Of a stretch of 64,000 nucleotides of DNA, positions 50,697-59,056 are shown one piece after another (the first letter of the stretch is position 1; each line of letters opens with the position of its first letter). The notes under the pieces were generated by a model, which was not told where the DNA came from, made no database searches, and was given only the letters and a program-made list of their open reading frames with translations. Made by a program: the position numbers and the translations under genes. Origin of the DNA: Actimicrobium sp035984655 (lineage in GTDB: Bacteria; Pseudomonadota; Gammaproteobacteria; Burkholderiales; Burkholderiaceae_D); the NCBI RefSeq assembly GCF_035984655.1, contig NZ_JAXCHT010000006.1, positions 62,001 through 126,000 of the forward strand, written 5' to 3'.

Positions 50697-51191
50697 ATGA
50701 GCACGCTGATAATTGACAGCTTCGAGTTTTGCCGGTTGAAAGAAAGCCGAAATGGGCAAATGCCCGTGGCAGATCTGACCCGTCTGGCGCAAGAAGTTGT
50801 TGGCGAGTCGGCAGGGCTGGTTTGGTCATTGCAGGGTGGCGCCGACCAGTTCGGTCATGCACAATTGTTGCTGGAGATTTCCGGGTCGGTTCAGTTGGCA
50901 TGCCAGCGCTGTCTGGCGCCGCTTGATGTCGATATCTCGTCAACGTCCCGGCTGATTGTTGCCAAGGATGAGGTCGAGGCGGACCGTATCGACGAATTGT
51001 TGTCCGACGACGAAGTCGATGTGATCGTGGGTTCGAAAGCAATGTTGATATCGGATCTGATTGAGGATGAGGCATTGCTGTCCATCCCCTTGTCGGTCAA
51101 GCATGACGTTTGCCCGGCAGATTCGGCGGCGTCGTACGATGCGGGAAAGAAGCCGTCGGCATTCGACGTGCTGAAAGAATTAAAGCGGTAA
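50697..51191 (+). CDS. yceD: DUF177 protein YceD, 23S rRNA accumulation protein
   Basis: This 164-residue protein of the DUF177/YceD family is linked to 23S rRNA maturation. The conserved pair C69-C72 (ACQRCLAPL) is present, as is the C-terminal FDVLKEL motif. It sits directly upstream of rpmF as in E. coli and most proteobacteria. A good promoter is visible upstream, and a long inverted repeat lies between it and rpmF. Confidence 0.92.
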   Translation: MSTLIIDSFEFCRLKESRNGQMPVADLTRLAQEVVGESAGLVWSLQGGADQFGHAQLLLEISGSVQLACQRCLAPLDVDISSTSRLIVAKDEVEADRIDELLSDDEVDVIVGSKAMLISDLIEDEALLSIPLSVKHDVCPADSAASYDAGKKPSAFDVLKELKR

Positions 51192-51199
51192 TCGTTTTT

Positions 51200-51257
51200 A
51201 GAACGTTTAACAAAACGTGGCTGGCAACGCAGCAAGGCGCATTTTGTTAGACGTTCT
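51200..51257 (+). repeat. Long inverted repeat between yceD and rpmF
   Basis: AGAACGTTTAACAAAA (51200-51215) can pair over all 16 bases, one as G-U, with TTTTGTTAGACGTTCT (51242-51257). The loop is 26 bases. It starts 9 bases after the yceD stop, with no T run after it. It could be an RNA processing site, a leader element for rpmF or a dispersed palindromic repeat. Confidence 0.7.
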
Positions 51258-51372
51258 TAGTAGCAAGCCGAAGACTGTTCACGGCCATTATGTACAGAGT
51301 GTTGTTCGGTCTCGTCGCAATTGGCGAGGTCGACTATGTTAAAATTTCAGATCTTAAGGTTTAGGAGTAATC

Positions 51373-51555
51373 ATGGCTGTTCAGCAAAACAAAAAGTCCC
51401 CGTCCAAGCGTGGCATGCATCGTTCACACGACTTCCTGGTAGCACCGCAACTGGCCATCGAGCCAACCACCGGTGAAACACACATGCGTCATCACATTAG
51501 CCCAACCGGCTACTATCGTGGTCGCAAAGTTCTCAAAACGAAAAACGACGAGTAA
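51373..51555 (+). CDS. rpmF: Ribosomal protein bL32
   Basis: This 60-residue large-subunit ribosomal protein begins MAVQQNKKSPSKRGMHRSHD, the conserved bL32 N-terminus, and continues with HHISPTGYYRGRKV. The zinc-finger cysteines of some bL32 proteins are absent, which is normal for this group of proteobacteria. A good TAGGAGT ribosome site lies before the ATG. A terminator follows about 20 bases after the stop. Confidence 0.97.
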   Translation: MAVQQNKKSPSKRGMHRSHDFLVAPQLAIEPTTGETHMRHHISPTGYYRGRKVLKTKNDE

Positions 51556-51575
51556 ATTTGTCAGTAACAAAATTG

Positions 51576-51614
51576 AAAGCGGCGCAGCGTATTTTTTGCC
51601 TGGTGCCGCTTTTT
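51576..51614 (+). terminator. Intrinsic terminator between rpmF and plsX
   Basis: AAAGCGGC (51576-51583) pairs with GCCGCTTT (51605-51612) around a 21-base loop, with possible extra pairs, and five T end the stem. A new promoter follows at once, so plsX can be transcribed separately from rpmF. Confidence 0.65.
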
Positions 51615-51620
51615 CACGTG

Positions 51621-51649
51621 TTGACACAGTACGTTGCGTCAGTTTGAAT
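51621..51649 (+). promoter_or_regulatory. Sigma-70 promoter for plsX-fab
   Basis: A perfect -35 TTGACA (51621-51626) is followed 17 bases later by TTGAAT (51644-51649), about 50 bases before the plsX ATG. The -10 is only a fair match. Confidence 0.6.
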
Positions 51650-51701
51650 CACGCCAAATCTGGCCCCTGTTGCGGCTGGGACAGGGTATTGAATCAAATC
51701 A

Positions 51702-52793
51702 ATGACAATAAAAATTTCAATTGACTGCATGGGTGGCGATCATGGCCCATCAGTGACCGTTCCGGCGGCAGTCTCCTTCGTCAATCGCGAATCTGAGGCC
51801 GAGTTGATGTTGGTCGGCAAAGAAGAGCTGATTCACGCAGAGCTCAAGAAACTCAAGTGCGTTGCGCATCCACGCATCACTGTTGTACCCGCGTCCGAAG
51901 TGGTGGAGATGGGCGACTCGCTCGAGATTTCCTTGCGCCGAAAGAAGGATTCGTCGATGCGGGTAACGATCAATCTGGTCAAGAATGGCGCTGCCCACGC
52001 CTGCGTTTCGGCAGGCAATACAGCCGCACTGATGGCGGTTTCCCGCTATATTCTCAAGACCATTCCGGGCGTCCACCGTCCGGCAATTTGCGGCATCATT
52101 CCCAATCAGAAAGGCGCGCCCACCTACATGCTGGATCTTGGCGCAAATGTCGATTGCGAGCCGCAACATTTGCATCAATTCGCGCTGATGGGTTCGGTTC
52201 TCGTGAGCGCAATGGAAAATATTGCGCGCCCGACCATCGGTCTGTTGAACGTCGGCGAAGAAGACATCAAGGGCAACGACGTGGTCAAGCGCACCGCTGC
52301 ATTGTTGCGGGCGGAGCATGCAAAAGGCGTACTCAACTTTCATGGCAATGTCGAAGGCAACAATATTTTTGAAGGCACCACTGACATTGTGGTTTGCGAC
52401 GGCTTTGTCGGCAACGTCACCTTGAAGGCTTCCGAAGGGCTGGGGCGATTCCTTAAGAACGTACTGGCCACGGAACTCAAAAGTTCGCCAATGAACATGC
52501 TCGGCGCACTGCTTGCGCGTGGAGCGTTGAAGGCGATTTCCCGTCGCATCAATCCGTCCCGCTACAATGGCGCCAGCTTGCTTGGTTTGCGCGGATTGGT
52601 CTTCAAGAGTCACGGCAGCGCAGATAAGTATGGCTATGAATGGGCAATCAAACGCGCGTTTGACGCTGCCCGAAACGACGTGCTTTCACGAATCTCGATC
52701 ACGATTGCGTCATTGATGCCGCAAGTCGATGGCCCACCAACGCCGGATGGTTCAGGTCCTGCAACCGAATTGATGGAACAGAAAACCGCATGA
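51702..52793 (+). CDS. plsX: Phosphate acyltransferase PlsX
   Basis: This 363-residue enzyme converts acyl-ACP to acyl-phosphate for phospholipid synthesis. The N-terminal MGGDHGP motif and the VSAGNTAALMA stretch are typical. The C-terminal tail beyond about residue 345 is a Pro/Gly-rich extension. The stop overlaps the fabH ATG (ATGA), so the two are translationally coupled. Confidence 0.97.
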   Translation: MTIKISIDCMGGDHGPSVTVPAAVSFVNRESEAELMLVGKEELIHAELKKLKCVAHPRITVVPASEVVEMGDSLEISLRRKKDSSMRVTINLVKNGAAHACVSAGNTAALMAVSRYILKTIPGVHRPAICGIIPNQKGAPTYMLDLGANVDCEPQHLHQFALMGSVLVSAMENIARPTIGLLNVGEEDIKGNDVVKRTAALLRAEHAKGVLNFHGNVEGNNIFEGTTDIVVCDGFVGNVTLKASEGLGRFLKNVLATELKSSPMNMLGALLARGALKAISRRINPSRYNGASLLGLRGLVFKSHGSADKYGYEWAIKRAFDAARNDVLSRISITIASLMPQVDGPPTPDGSGPATELMEQKTA

Positions 52794-53776
52794 CGATTTA
52801 TAGCAAAATCATTGGCACCGGCAGCTATCTGCCTCCTAATCGCGTCACCAATGCGCAGCTGACGCAAAGCATGGCCGCAAACGGCATAGAAACATCCGAT
52901 GAATGGATTTTCTCGCGCAGCGGCATCTCGGCCCGGCACTATGCCGATCCCGCGACATTGTCGAGTGATCTAGCGGTGCATGCCGCGCTGCAGGCGCTGG
53001 AGATGGCCGGTCTGGTTGCCAATGATATCGATCTGATCATCGTGGCGACATCCACGCCAGATCATTTCGGCGGCTTTCCGAGTACTGCCTGCGTTGTCCA
53101 GCGCAAACTCGGTATCACCAATGACTGCGCTGCGGTTGATGTGCAGGCGGTGTGCAGTGGGTTCGTGTATGCCGTATCGGTCGCCGACAGTTTCATCCGC
53201 GGTGGGTCGCACAAGAAGGCGCTGGTTATTGGCACGGAAGTGTTTTCGCGTATTCTCGATTTCACGGATCGCACGACCTGCGTGCTGTTCGGTGATGGTG
53301 CCGGCGCAGTCATTCTCGCGGCGTCGGACGCGCCCGGCATTCTATCGACCAAACTCCATGCTGACGGCCGCCATGCCAGTATCCTGTGCGTCCCGGGCAA
53401 CATCAATGCGGGCACGCTGGCCGGCAGTGCTTATCTTTACATGGATGGCCCAGCCGTCTTCAAGCTTGCCGTGTCGGTTCTCGAAAAGGTCGCCAAGGAA
53501 GCGCTGCTTGCTGCCGACCTGCAACCTGAGGCGCTGGATTGGCTGATCCCGCATCAGGCCAATATTCGCATCATGCAAAGCACTGCCCGGAAGCTGCACC
53601 TGCCGATCGAAAAGATGGTCGTTACCGTCGACCAGCATGGAAATACGTCAGCCGCATCCATCCCTTTGGCCCTTGACGTTGCAATGCGCGACGGCAGAAT
53701 CCAGCCCGGCCAGCATGTGCTGATGGAAGGCGTCGGCGGCGGCTTCACCTGGGGTGCGATCGTCGCACGCATGTAA
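52790..53776 (+). CDS. fabH: Beta-ketoacyl-ACP synthase III
   Basis: This 328-residue enzyme starts fatty-acid chains by joining acetyl-CoA and malonyl-ACP. The catalytic triad is present: C122 (AVCSGFVYA), His near residue 255 (IPHQANIRI) and Asn near residue 285 (HGNTSAAS). The length is normal. It lies between plsX, which it overlaps by four bases, and fabD, 26 bases later. Confidence 0.97.
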   Translation: MTIYSKIIGTGSYLPPNRVTNAQLTQSMAANGIETSDEWIFSRSGISARHYADPATLSSDLAVHAALQALEMAGLVANDIDLIIVATSTPDHFGGFPSTACVVQRKLGITNDCAAVDVQAVCSGFVYAVSVADSFIRGGSHKKALVIGTEVFSRILDFTDRTTCVLFGDGAGAVILAASDAPGILSTKLHADGRHASILCVPGNINAGTLAGSAYLYMDGPAVFKLAVSVLEKVAKEALLAADLQPEALDWLIPHQANIRIMQSTARKLHLPIEKMVVTVDQHGNTSAASIPLALDVAMRDGRIQPGQHVLMEGVGGGFTWGAIVARM

Positions 53777-53802
53777 ACCTGAAATCCACCTGAATTGATC
53801 GC

Positions 53803-54741
53803 ATGACCACATTTGCATTCGTTTTCCCGGGACAGGGCTCCCAAGCCATTGGCATGCTTAATGGTTTCCTGGACAACCAGATTGTGAAGGATACCGTTGC
53901 GGAAGCATCGGATTTACTTGACGTTGATCTGGGCCAGATGATTGCCGACGGGCCGAAAGAGCTGCTCGATCTGACCACCAATACCCAACCCCTGATGCTC
54001 ACCGCCGCGGTCGCTTTCTATCGCGCCTGGATAGCGGCTGGTGGCGCAATGCCTGCCATCGTTGCAGGACACAGTCTGGGCGAATACTCCGCACTGGTCG
54101 CCGCCGGCGTGCTGTCGTTTGCCGATGCGGTGCCGTTGGTGCGGTTCCGTGCGCAGGCTATGCAGCAAGCCGTCCCTGTCGGTCAGGGCGGTATGGCCGC
54201 GATTCTTGGATTGTCCGATCCGGATGTGATCGCCGTCTGCGCCGAGGCTGCGCAGGGTGAAATAGTCGAGGCCGTCAATTTCAATGCGCCCGCGCAAGTG
54301 GTTATCGCAGGTACGCGGGCAGCCGTGGAGCGTGCGTGCGAAGCGGCGAAAGCCAGGGGCGCGAAACGGGCATTGCTATTGTCCGTGTCGGCGCCATTTC
54401 ATTCTTCCCTGCTCAAGCCGGCCTCCGATCAGCTGCGTGAATATCTGGCGACAATTGAATTTCAGAACAGTGTCGTTCCATTGATCAATAATGTTGATGT
54501 CGCGATCGTGAACGACGCTGCGGCATTCCGCGATGCGTTGGCGCGGCAGGCCGCAAGTCCTGTTCGCTGGGTTGAGACGATACAAAAAATGGCGACATCG
54601 GGCGTCACCCACGTCATTGAATGTGGTCCCGGAAAAGTTCTTTCCGGGCTGACAAAGCGCATCGATGGCACGCTGATTTCCGACGCGATTGTCGACGAGG
54701 GTTCGTTGCAACGTGTGTTGGAATTGCTCAAGGGAGTGTGA
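53803..54741 (+). CDS. fabD: Malonyl-CoA-ACP transacylase
   Basis: This 312-residue enzyme transfers malonyl groups from CoA to ACP. The oxyanion motif FPGQGSQ lies at residues 8-14, and the nucleophile S91 is in GHSLGEYS. The His of PFHSSLL near residue 202 completes the site. fabG begins three bases after the stop. Confidence 0.97.
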   Translation: MTTFAFVFPGQGSQAIGMLNGFLDNQIVKDTVAEASDLLDVDLGQMIADGPKELLDLTTNTQPLMLTAAVAFYRAWIAAGGAMPAIVAGHSLGEYSALVAAGVLSFADAVPLVRFRAQAMQQAVPVGQGGMAAILGLSDPDVIAVCAEAAQGEIVEAVNFNAPAQVVIAGTRAAVERACEAAKARGAKRALLLSVSAPFHSSLLKPASDQLREYLATIEFQNSVVPLINNVDVAIVNDAAAFRDALARQAASPVRWVETIQKMATSGVTHVIECGPGKVLSGLTKRIDGTLISDAIVDEGSLQRVLELLKGV

Positions 54742-54743
54742 AC

Positions 54744-55493
54744 GTGACTGACCTGAAAGATCAAATAGCCCTGGTAACTGGCGCTTCGCGTGGAATAGGG
54801 CGGGCAATTGCTCTGGAACTGGCGCGCCGCGGTGCTACCGTAATAGGTACCGCAACATCCGCTTCCGGTGCTGCATCGATATCGGATTTCCTTGCCGCTG
54901 CGGGCACGTCGAACTGCAAGGGCGTCGTTCTTGACGTAAATGACGCGCCCAGCTGTACAGCGCTGGTCGAGGCGATCCAAAAAGAGTTTGGCGGGCTTTC
55001 GGTTCTCGTCAATAATGCCGGCATCACGGCTGATCAGCTGGCCATGCGCATGAAAGACGACGAATGGGATCGGGTCATCGCAACCAACCTGTCAGCGGTC
55101 GGCCGCTTGGCAAGAGCGGTCCTGCGCGGGATGATCAAGGCCAAGGGCGGGCGCATCATCAACGTTACCTCCGTCGTCGCCTCGTCGGGGAATGCCGGGC
55201 AGATGAACTATGCTGCTGCAAAGGCGGGTGTCGAAGGCATGAGTCGCGCATTGGCGCGTGAAATTGGCAGCCGTAACATCACGGTAAACTGCGTGGCGCC
55301 TGGATTCATCGACACCGACATGACCAAAGCCCTCCCGGAGCAGCAAATCGCGCAGTTGGCGCAGCAGATTCCGCTCGGTCGACTTGGTCAGCCGGAGGAC
55401 ATTGCCGCAGCAGTTGCATTCCTTGCGTCGCCAGCTGCCGGGTACATTACCGGAATTACGTTGCATGTGAACGGCGGAATGTACATGGGTTAG
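54744..55493 (+). CDS. fabG: 3-oxoacyl-ACP reductase
   Basis: This 249-residue SDR enzyme reduces 3-oxoacyl-ACP with NADPH. The nucleotide motif TGASRGIG is at residues 12-19, and the catalytic Y156 and K160 are in NYAAAK. The start is GTG at 54744, with AGGGAG seven bases upstream inside the end of fabD. A longer open frame reaching into fabD is rejected. Confidence 0.97.
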   Translation: MTDLKDQIALVTGASRGIGRAIALELARRGATVIGTATSASGAASISDFLAAAGTSNCKGVVLDVNDAPSCTALVEAIQKEFGGLSVLVNNAGITADQLAMRMKDDEWDRVIATNLSAVGRLARAVLRGMIKAKGGRIINVTSVVASSGNAGQMNYAAAKAGVEGMSRALAREIGSRNITVNCVAPGFIDTDMTKALPEQQIAQLAQQIPLGRLGQPEDIAAAVAFLASPAAGYITGITLHVNGGMYMG

Positions 55494-55573
55494 ACCCCTG
55501 CAGATCTCCTGCCCGGCCTGTTTTGATCATTCGTCAGAATGAAAGTTAAAAGTAAATTTTCGTTGCGCAAACC

Positions 55574-55582
55574 TGATAAAAT
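55574..55582 (+). promoter_or_regulatory. Extended -10 promoter for acpP
   Basis: TGATAAAAT is an extended -10 element (TGnTAAAAT) 38 bases before the acpP ATG. No good -35 is seen, which fits an extended -10 promoter. It would allow acpP to be made in excess of the upstream fab genes. Confidence 0.55.
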
Positions 55583-55619
55583 GCGCGCACTTTCCGTCAC
55601 CACTCACTGGAGTTAAAAC

Positions 55620-55859
55620 ATGTCCGATATCGAACAACGCGTTAAGAAAATCGTCGCTGAGCAATTGGGTGTCGCTGAAGCCGACATCAAGATCGAGTCT
55701 TCATTCGTTGACGACCTGGGTGCCGATTCGCTCGATACGGTTGAGCTGGTCATGGCTCTCGAAGACGAGTTCGAAATGGAAATTCCTGACGAGCAAGCTG
55801 AAAAGATCACGACAGTCCAGCAGGCTATTGACTACGCCAAGGCAAACGTCAAAGCCTGA
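55620..55859 (+). CDS. acpP: Acyl carrier protein
   Basis: This 79-residue acidic protein carries acyl chains on a phosphopantetheine attached to S37 in the DSLD motif (GADSLDTVEL). The sequence is typical AcpP. A GGAG ribosome site precedes the ATG. A 126-base gap after fabG holds its own promoter, and fabF follows after 24 bases. Confidence 0.98.
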   Translation: MSDIEQRVKKIVAEQLGVAEADIKIESSFVDDLGADSLDTVELVMALEDEFEMEIPDEQAEKITTVQQAIDYAKANVKA

Positions 55860-55883
55860 ATTGACTGAATTTAGGAGAACTGA

Positions 55884-57125
55884 TTGAGCCGTCAACGTCG
55901 TGTCGTCATCACTGGTCTGGGATGTATTTCGCCGGTGGGAAATACCGTTTCACAGGCATGGAATGCGGTTCTTGAGGGCCGTTCTGGTATAGCGACAATT
56001 ACCAGATTCGATGCAACGCCTTTCAGCACCCGTTTCGCCGGGGAAGTCAAAGGCTTCAACGTCGAAGAGTACATGCCGGCCAAGGAAGCGCGCCACATGG
56101 ACGTGTTCATCCACTACGGCATGGCGGCGGGTATCCAAGCCATGCAGGATAGCGGCCTCGTGGTTACCGAGGAAAACGCTGATCGTATTGGCGTGATCGT
56201 CGGTTCCGGAATCGGTGGCTTGCCACTGATCGAGGAGACGCATGCGGAGCTAACGAAGCGGGGCCCGCGTCGCATCAGCCCCTTCTTTGTTCCAGCATCG
56301 ATCATCAACATGATTTCCGGACACCTGTCGATCAAGTACGGATTGCGTGGACCGAATCTGGCGATCGTGACCGCTTGTACGACCGGATTGCATTGCATTG
56401 GTGCTGCCGGACGAATGATCGAATACGGCGATGCTGACGTGATGATCGCGGGTGGATCGGAAGCCACGATCTCACCGTTGGGGATCGGCGGATTCGCCTC
56501 GGCGCGCGCATTATCATCACGCAATGACGATCCTGCCGCCGCATCCCGTCCCTGGGATCGCGACCGCGACGGTTTCGTTCTCGGCGAGGGTGCAGGCGTC
56601 ATGGTGCTCGAGGAGTACGAGCATGCCAAGGCGCGAGGCGCCAAGATATACGCCGAACTGCTTGGTTTCGGCATGAGCGCCGATGCATATCATATGACGG
56701 CGCCAATGGAAAATGGCGCAGGTGCCAGTCGCTGCATGATCTCCGCGCTAACCAACGCCGGAGTCAATGTCGACGACGTCAACTACGTCAATGCACACGG
56801 TACCTCAACGCCGCTGGGCGATGCCGCAGAAACCGTCGCGATCAAGCGTGCCCTTGGTGAGCACGCATCGAAAGTGGTTGTCAATTCAACCAAGTCGATG
56901 ACGGGTCATCTCCTCGGCGGCGCGGGTGGCCTGGAGTCTGTCTTCACCGTCCTCGCAGTGCATCATCAAAAATCACCACCCACCATCAACCTGCAAAATC
57001 CCGATCCTGATTGCGATCTGGATTATTGTGCCAACGTTGCCCGTGACATGGTTATCGATATTGCCTTGAAAAATTCATTTGGCTTTGGCGGAACCAACGG
57101 TTCACTGGTCTTCGGCAAGATTTGA
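55884..57125 (+). CDS. fabF: Beta-ketoacyl-ACP synthase II
   Basis: This 413-residue elongating condensing enzyme has C165 (TACTTGLH) as nucleophile, and the His residues of NAHGTSTP and SMTGHLLG. The start codon is TTG at 55884, supported by TAGGAG six bases upstream, and no ATG fits the family N-terminus (MSRQRRVVITG). A strong GC-rich terminator follows the stop. Confidence 0.97.
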   Translation: MSRQRRVVITGLGCISPVGNTVSQAWNAVLEGRSGIATITRFDATPFSTRFAGEVKGFNVEEYMPAKEARHMDVFIHYGMAAGIQAMQDSGLVVTEENADRIGVIVGSGIGGLPLIEETHAELTKRGPRRISPFFVPASIINMISGHLSIKYGLRGPNLAIVTACTTGLHCIGAAGRMIEYGDADVMIAGGSEATISPLGIGGFASARALSSRNDDPAAASRPWDRDRDGFVLGEGAGVMVLEEYEHAKARGAKIYAELLGFGMSADAYHMTAPMENGAGASRCMISALTNAGVNVDDVNYVNAHGTSTPLGDAAETVAIKRALGEHASKVVVNSTKSMTGHLLGGAGGLESVFTVLAVHHQKSPPTINLQNPDPDCDLDYCANVARDMVIDIALKNSFGFGGTNGSLVFGKI

Positions 57126-57134
57126 GCGGGTCAC

Positions 57135-57172
57135 GCCGGCCCTTGACGCGTTGAGGGCCGGCTCTCTTTCTT
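57135..57172 (+). terminator. Intrinsic terminator after fabF
   Basis: GCCGGCCCT (57135-57143) pairs perfectly with AGGGCCGGC (57154-57162) around a ten-base loop, followed by the T-rich tract TCTCTTTCTT. It lies between fabF and the YgfX-like gene, only 13 bases before the next start codon. Confidence 0.78.
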
Positions 57173-57184
57173 CCATCAAGCGAC

Positions 57185-57760
57185 ATGTCGATCGCAGTTT
57201 CAGTAGTGGTCAGGCGTTCAGGAACTCTCGGGGTTCTGTGCCTTGTCATGGCAGTGGTCGCAGCAATTGTGACGGGACTGCTTGCGAGCGGATTGTTGTG
57301 CCAGCAAAATACGTGGGCACGGTTGCTTGGCGCAGCCTTCTCGGTGGCCGCCAGCGTTGCGCTTGGAATGAAAGTAGCCAAGAAAAATGCAACATACTGG
57401 ATTGATATCTCCGGTTTGGGGCAGATCAGGCTATCCTCGTCGGACACTGGAAGGCGCTCTGAAGTCTTGCTGGCAGCTGATGCTGAGAATTGCCTGGAAA
57501 TTGCATCAGGGTCGCTGATAACGCCGTCGCTGCTTTTCCTCAGGCTGAAAAATAAAACGGGGCTGATTCACACCCTGCTGATTTTTCCAGATTCGGTGTC
57601 GCAGCAAGGCTTCCGATGTCTGCTGGTTGCTTGCCGCTGGATTGCCGCGCAAAATACCCGCCAAACCAGAGAAATTGTGGGGGAATACGCCTCCACCAAT
57701 GAACTAAGTACGTTACAGCCAGTCAACACTTTGGTCCGCGTGCGTGTTGAAAAAAAGTAA
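57185..57760 (+). CDS. Membrane protein, YgfX-like (putative)
   Basis: This 191-residue protein has two hydrophobic helices at about residues 12-34 and 42-62, then a soluble domain with little homology that I can state firmly. Position between fabF and rpoE and the two-helix layout match the YgfX/CptA-like proteins often found there in betaproteobacteria. E. coli YgfX (CptA) belongs to a membrane-linked toxin-antitoxin pair; no antitoxin-like partner is visible here, so toxin function should not be assumed. Confidence 0.6.
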   Translation: MSIAVSVVVRRSGTLGVLCLVMAVVAAIVTGLLASGLLCQQNTWARLLGAAFSVAASVALGMKVAKKNATYWIDISGLGQIRLSSSDTGRRSEVLLAADAENCLEIASGSLITPSLLFLRLKNKTGLIHTLLIFPDSVSQQGFRCLLVACRWIAAQNTRQTREIVGEYASTNELSTLQPVNTLVRVRVEKK

Positions 57761-57771
57761 GGGAATGGGGA

Positions 57772-58374
57772 TTGACGACAGAACGCGATATTGATCAGCT
57801 GCTTGTCGAACGCGTCCAGCGCGGTGACAAAAAAGCGTTCGAGCTATTGGTGATCAAATACCAGCGCAAGTTAATGCGGTTAGTGTCGCGGCTTGTTCGC
57901 GACCAGGCCGAGGCTGAAGATGTTGTACAAGAAGCTTTTATCAAGGCATACCGCGCATTGCCGCAGTTTCGCGGCGACTCGGCGTTCTATACTTGGTTAT
58001 ATCGCATTGGCATCAATACCGCGAAGAATTTCCTGGTAACGCAGGGAAGGCGTGCTCCGACCTCCACTGATGCAGATGCTGAAGAAGCAGAAACTTTTGA
58101 TGACGCTGACCACCTAAGAGATATTAATACACCGGAATCAATGCTGGCGACGAAGCAGATTGCTGAAACGGTCAACGTCGCAATGAACGCCTTGCCTGAA
58201 GAGTTGCGTACGGCAATAACGTTGCGGGAAATCGAAGGATTAAGTTACGACGAAATCGCAGACGCCATGGCATGTCCGATTGGCACAGTGCGGAGTCGGA
58301 TATTCAGGGCACGTGAGGCAATAGCCGAGAAGTTGCGACCCTTGTTGGGGACGGCAATCGATAAGCGCTGGTAA
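57772..58374 (+). CDS. rpoE: RNA polymerase sigma-E factor
   Basis: This 200-residue ECF sigma factor directs transcription of envelope-stress genes. Region 2 includes DQAEAEDVVQEAFIKAYRAL and TWLYRIGINTAKNFL; region 4 includes LPEELRTAITLREIEGLSYDEIA. A TTG at 57772 is the start that gives the standard N-terminus, with an AAGGGA-type site upstream; no ATG is in frame. rseA follows after 52 bases, as expected for the rpoE-rseA-rseB unit. Confidence 0.96.
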   Translation: MTTERDIDQLLVERVQRGDKKAFELLVIKYQRKLMRLVSRLVRDQAEAEDVVQEAFIKAYRALPQFRGDSAFYTWLYRIGINTAKNFLVTQGRRAPTSTDADAEEAETFDDADHLRDINTPESMLATKQIAETVNVAMNALPEELRTAITLREIEGLSYDEIADAMACPIGTVRSRIFRAREAIAEKLRPLLGTAIDKRW

Positions 58375-58426
58375 TGCTGTAATTTATTTGGGGCAAAGCA
58401 AGTTGGATGGTCACCGTGAGGCAAGT

Positions 58427-59056
58427 ATGAATACGAATGAAATGACAAATCAAGAAATCTCTGCTTTTGCAGATGGAGAACTTGCCCCGGATCGATTTGA
58501 TGCGATTTCCAAAGCTTTGCGACAACACGACGCGCAGGCCGCCTGGAATGTCTATAACCACATCGGTGACATACTTCGCTCGAACGACATGGCGACAACT
58601 GGCCTGAGTGATGGGTTTGGCGCCCGTATGGCCGCCCGCCTTGATCTCGAGCCCGCCTTCATCGCACCGCAGACGTTGGCGTCCGCCGCGTCGCATCGCC
58701 TGTCGGCGAGCGCGGCGATACGCAGTATTGTTGCGCATCGTAAATCATTCATTCCTGCGATGGCGGCCGTTGCGGCAGTAGCGTATTTCGGTATCCCGCA
58801 ATTGCTGTCGGGCACAGGCGATGCCGGCAGCGAGCGCGTTGTGGAAGCGGGCGCGGATGCAAACGGCGCCATTCGCGTAAATTCGAATATCATTGTTGCG
58901 CAGAATTCGGACGCGGCGGCGCCATCCGGCGTTACTGTGTTGCGCGACCCCCGCATTGATGAGTATTTGCTCGCGCATCAGCAATTTTCGCCGTCCGTTT
59001 ACAGTTCCGCAAAATTTGCCCGTTCAGCCACATTTGCAAGCGATTCCAATAAATGA
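58427..59056 (+). CDS. rseA: Anti-sigma-E factor RseA
   Basis: This 209-residue single-pass protein sequesters sigma-E at the inner membrane until proteolysis. The N-terminal anti-sigma domain (about residues 6-75) begins EMTNQEISAFADGELAPD, and the membrane helix is at about 108-127. The remainder is periplasmic and binds RseB. The ATG at 58427 has GAGG five bases upstream; an in-frame ATG 13 codons earlier is less well placed. The stop overlaps the rseB ATG (ATGA). Confidence 0.93.
   Translation: MNTNEMTNQEISAFADGELAPDRFDAISKALRQHDAQAAWNVYNHIGDILRSNDMATTGLSDGFGARMAARLDLEPAFIAPQTLASAASHRLSASAAIRSIVAHRKSFIPAMAAVAAVAYFGIPQLLSGTGDAGSERVVEAGADANGAIRVNSNIIVAQNSDAAAPSGVTVLRDPRIDEYLLAHQQFSPSVYSSAKFARSATFASDSNK

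Noticed and set aside
57185..57760. Toxin of a toxin-antitoxin pair
   Set aside because: Only a two-helix YgfX-like resemblance and position support it; no antitoxin-like partner is adjacent, so toxin function is not claimed.
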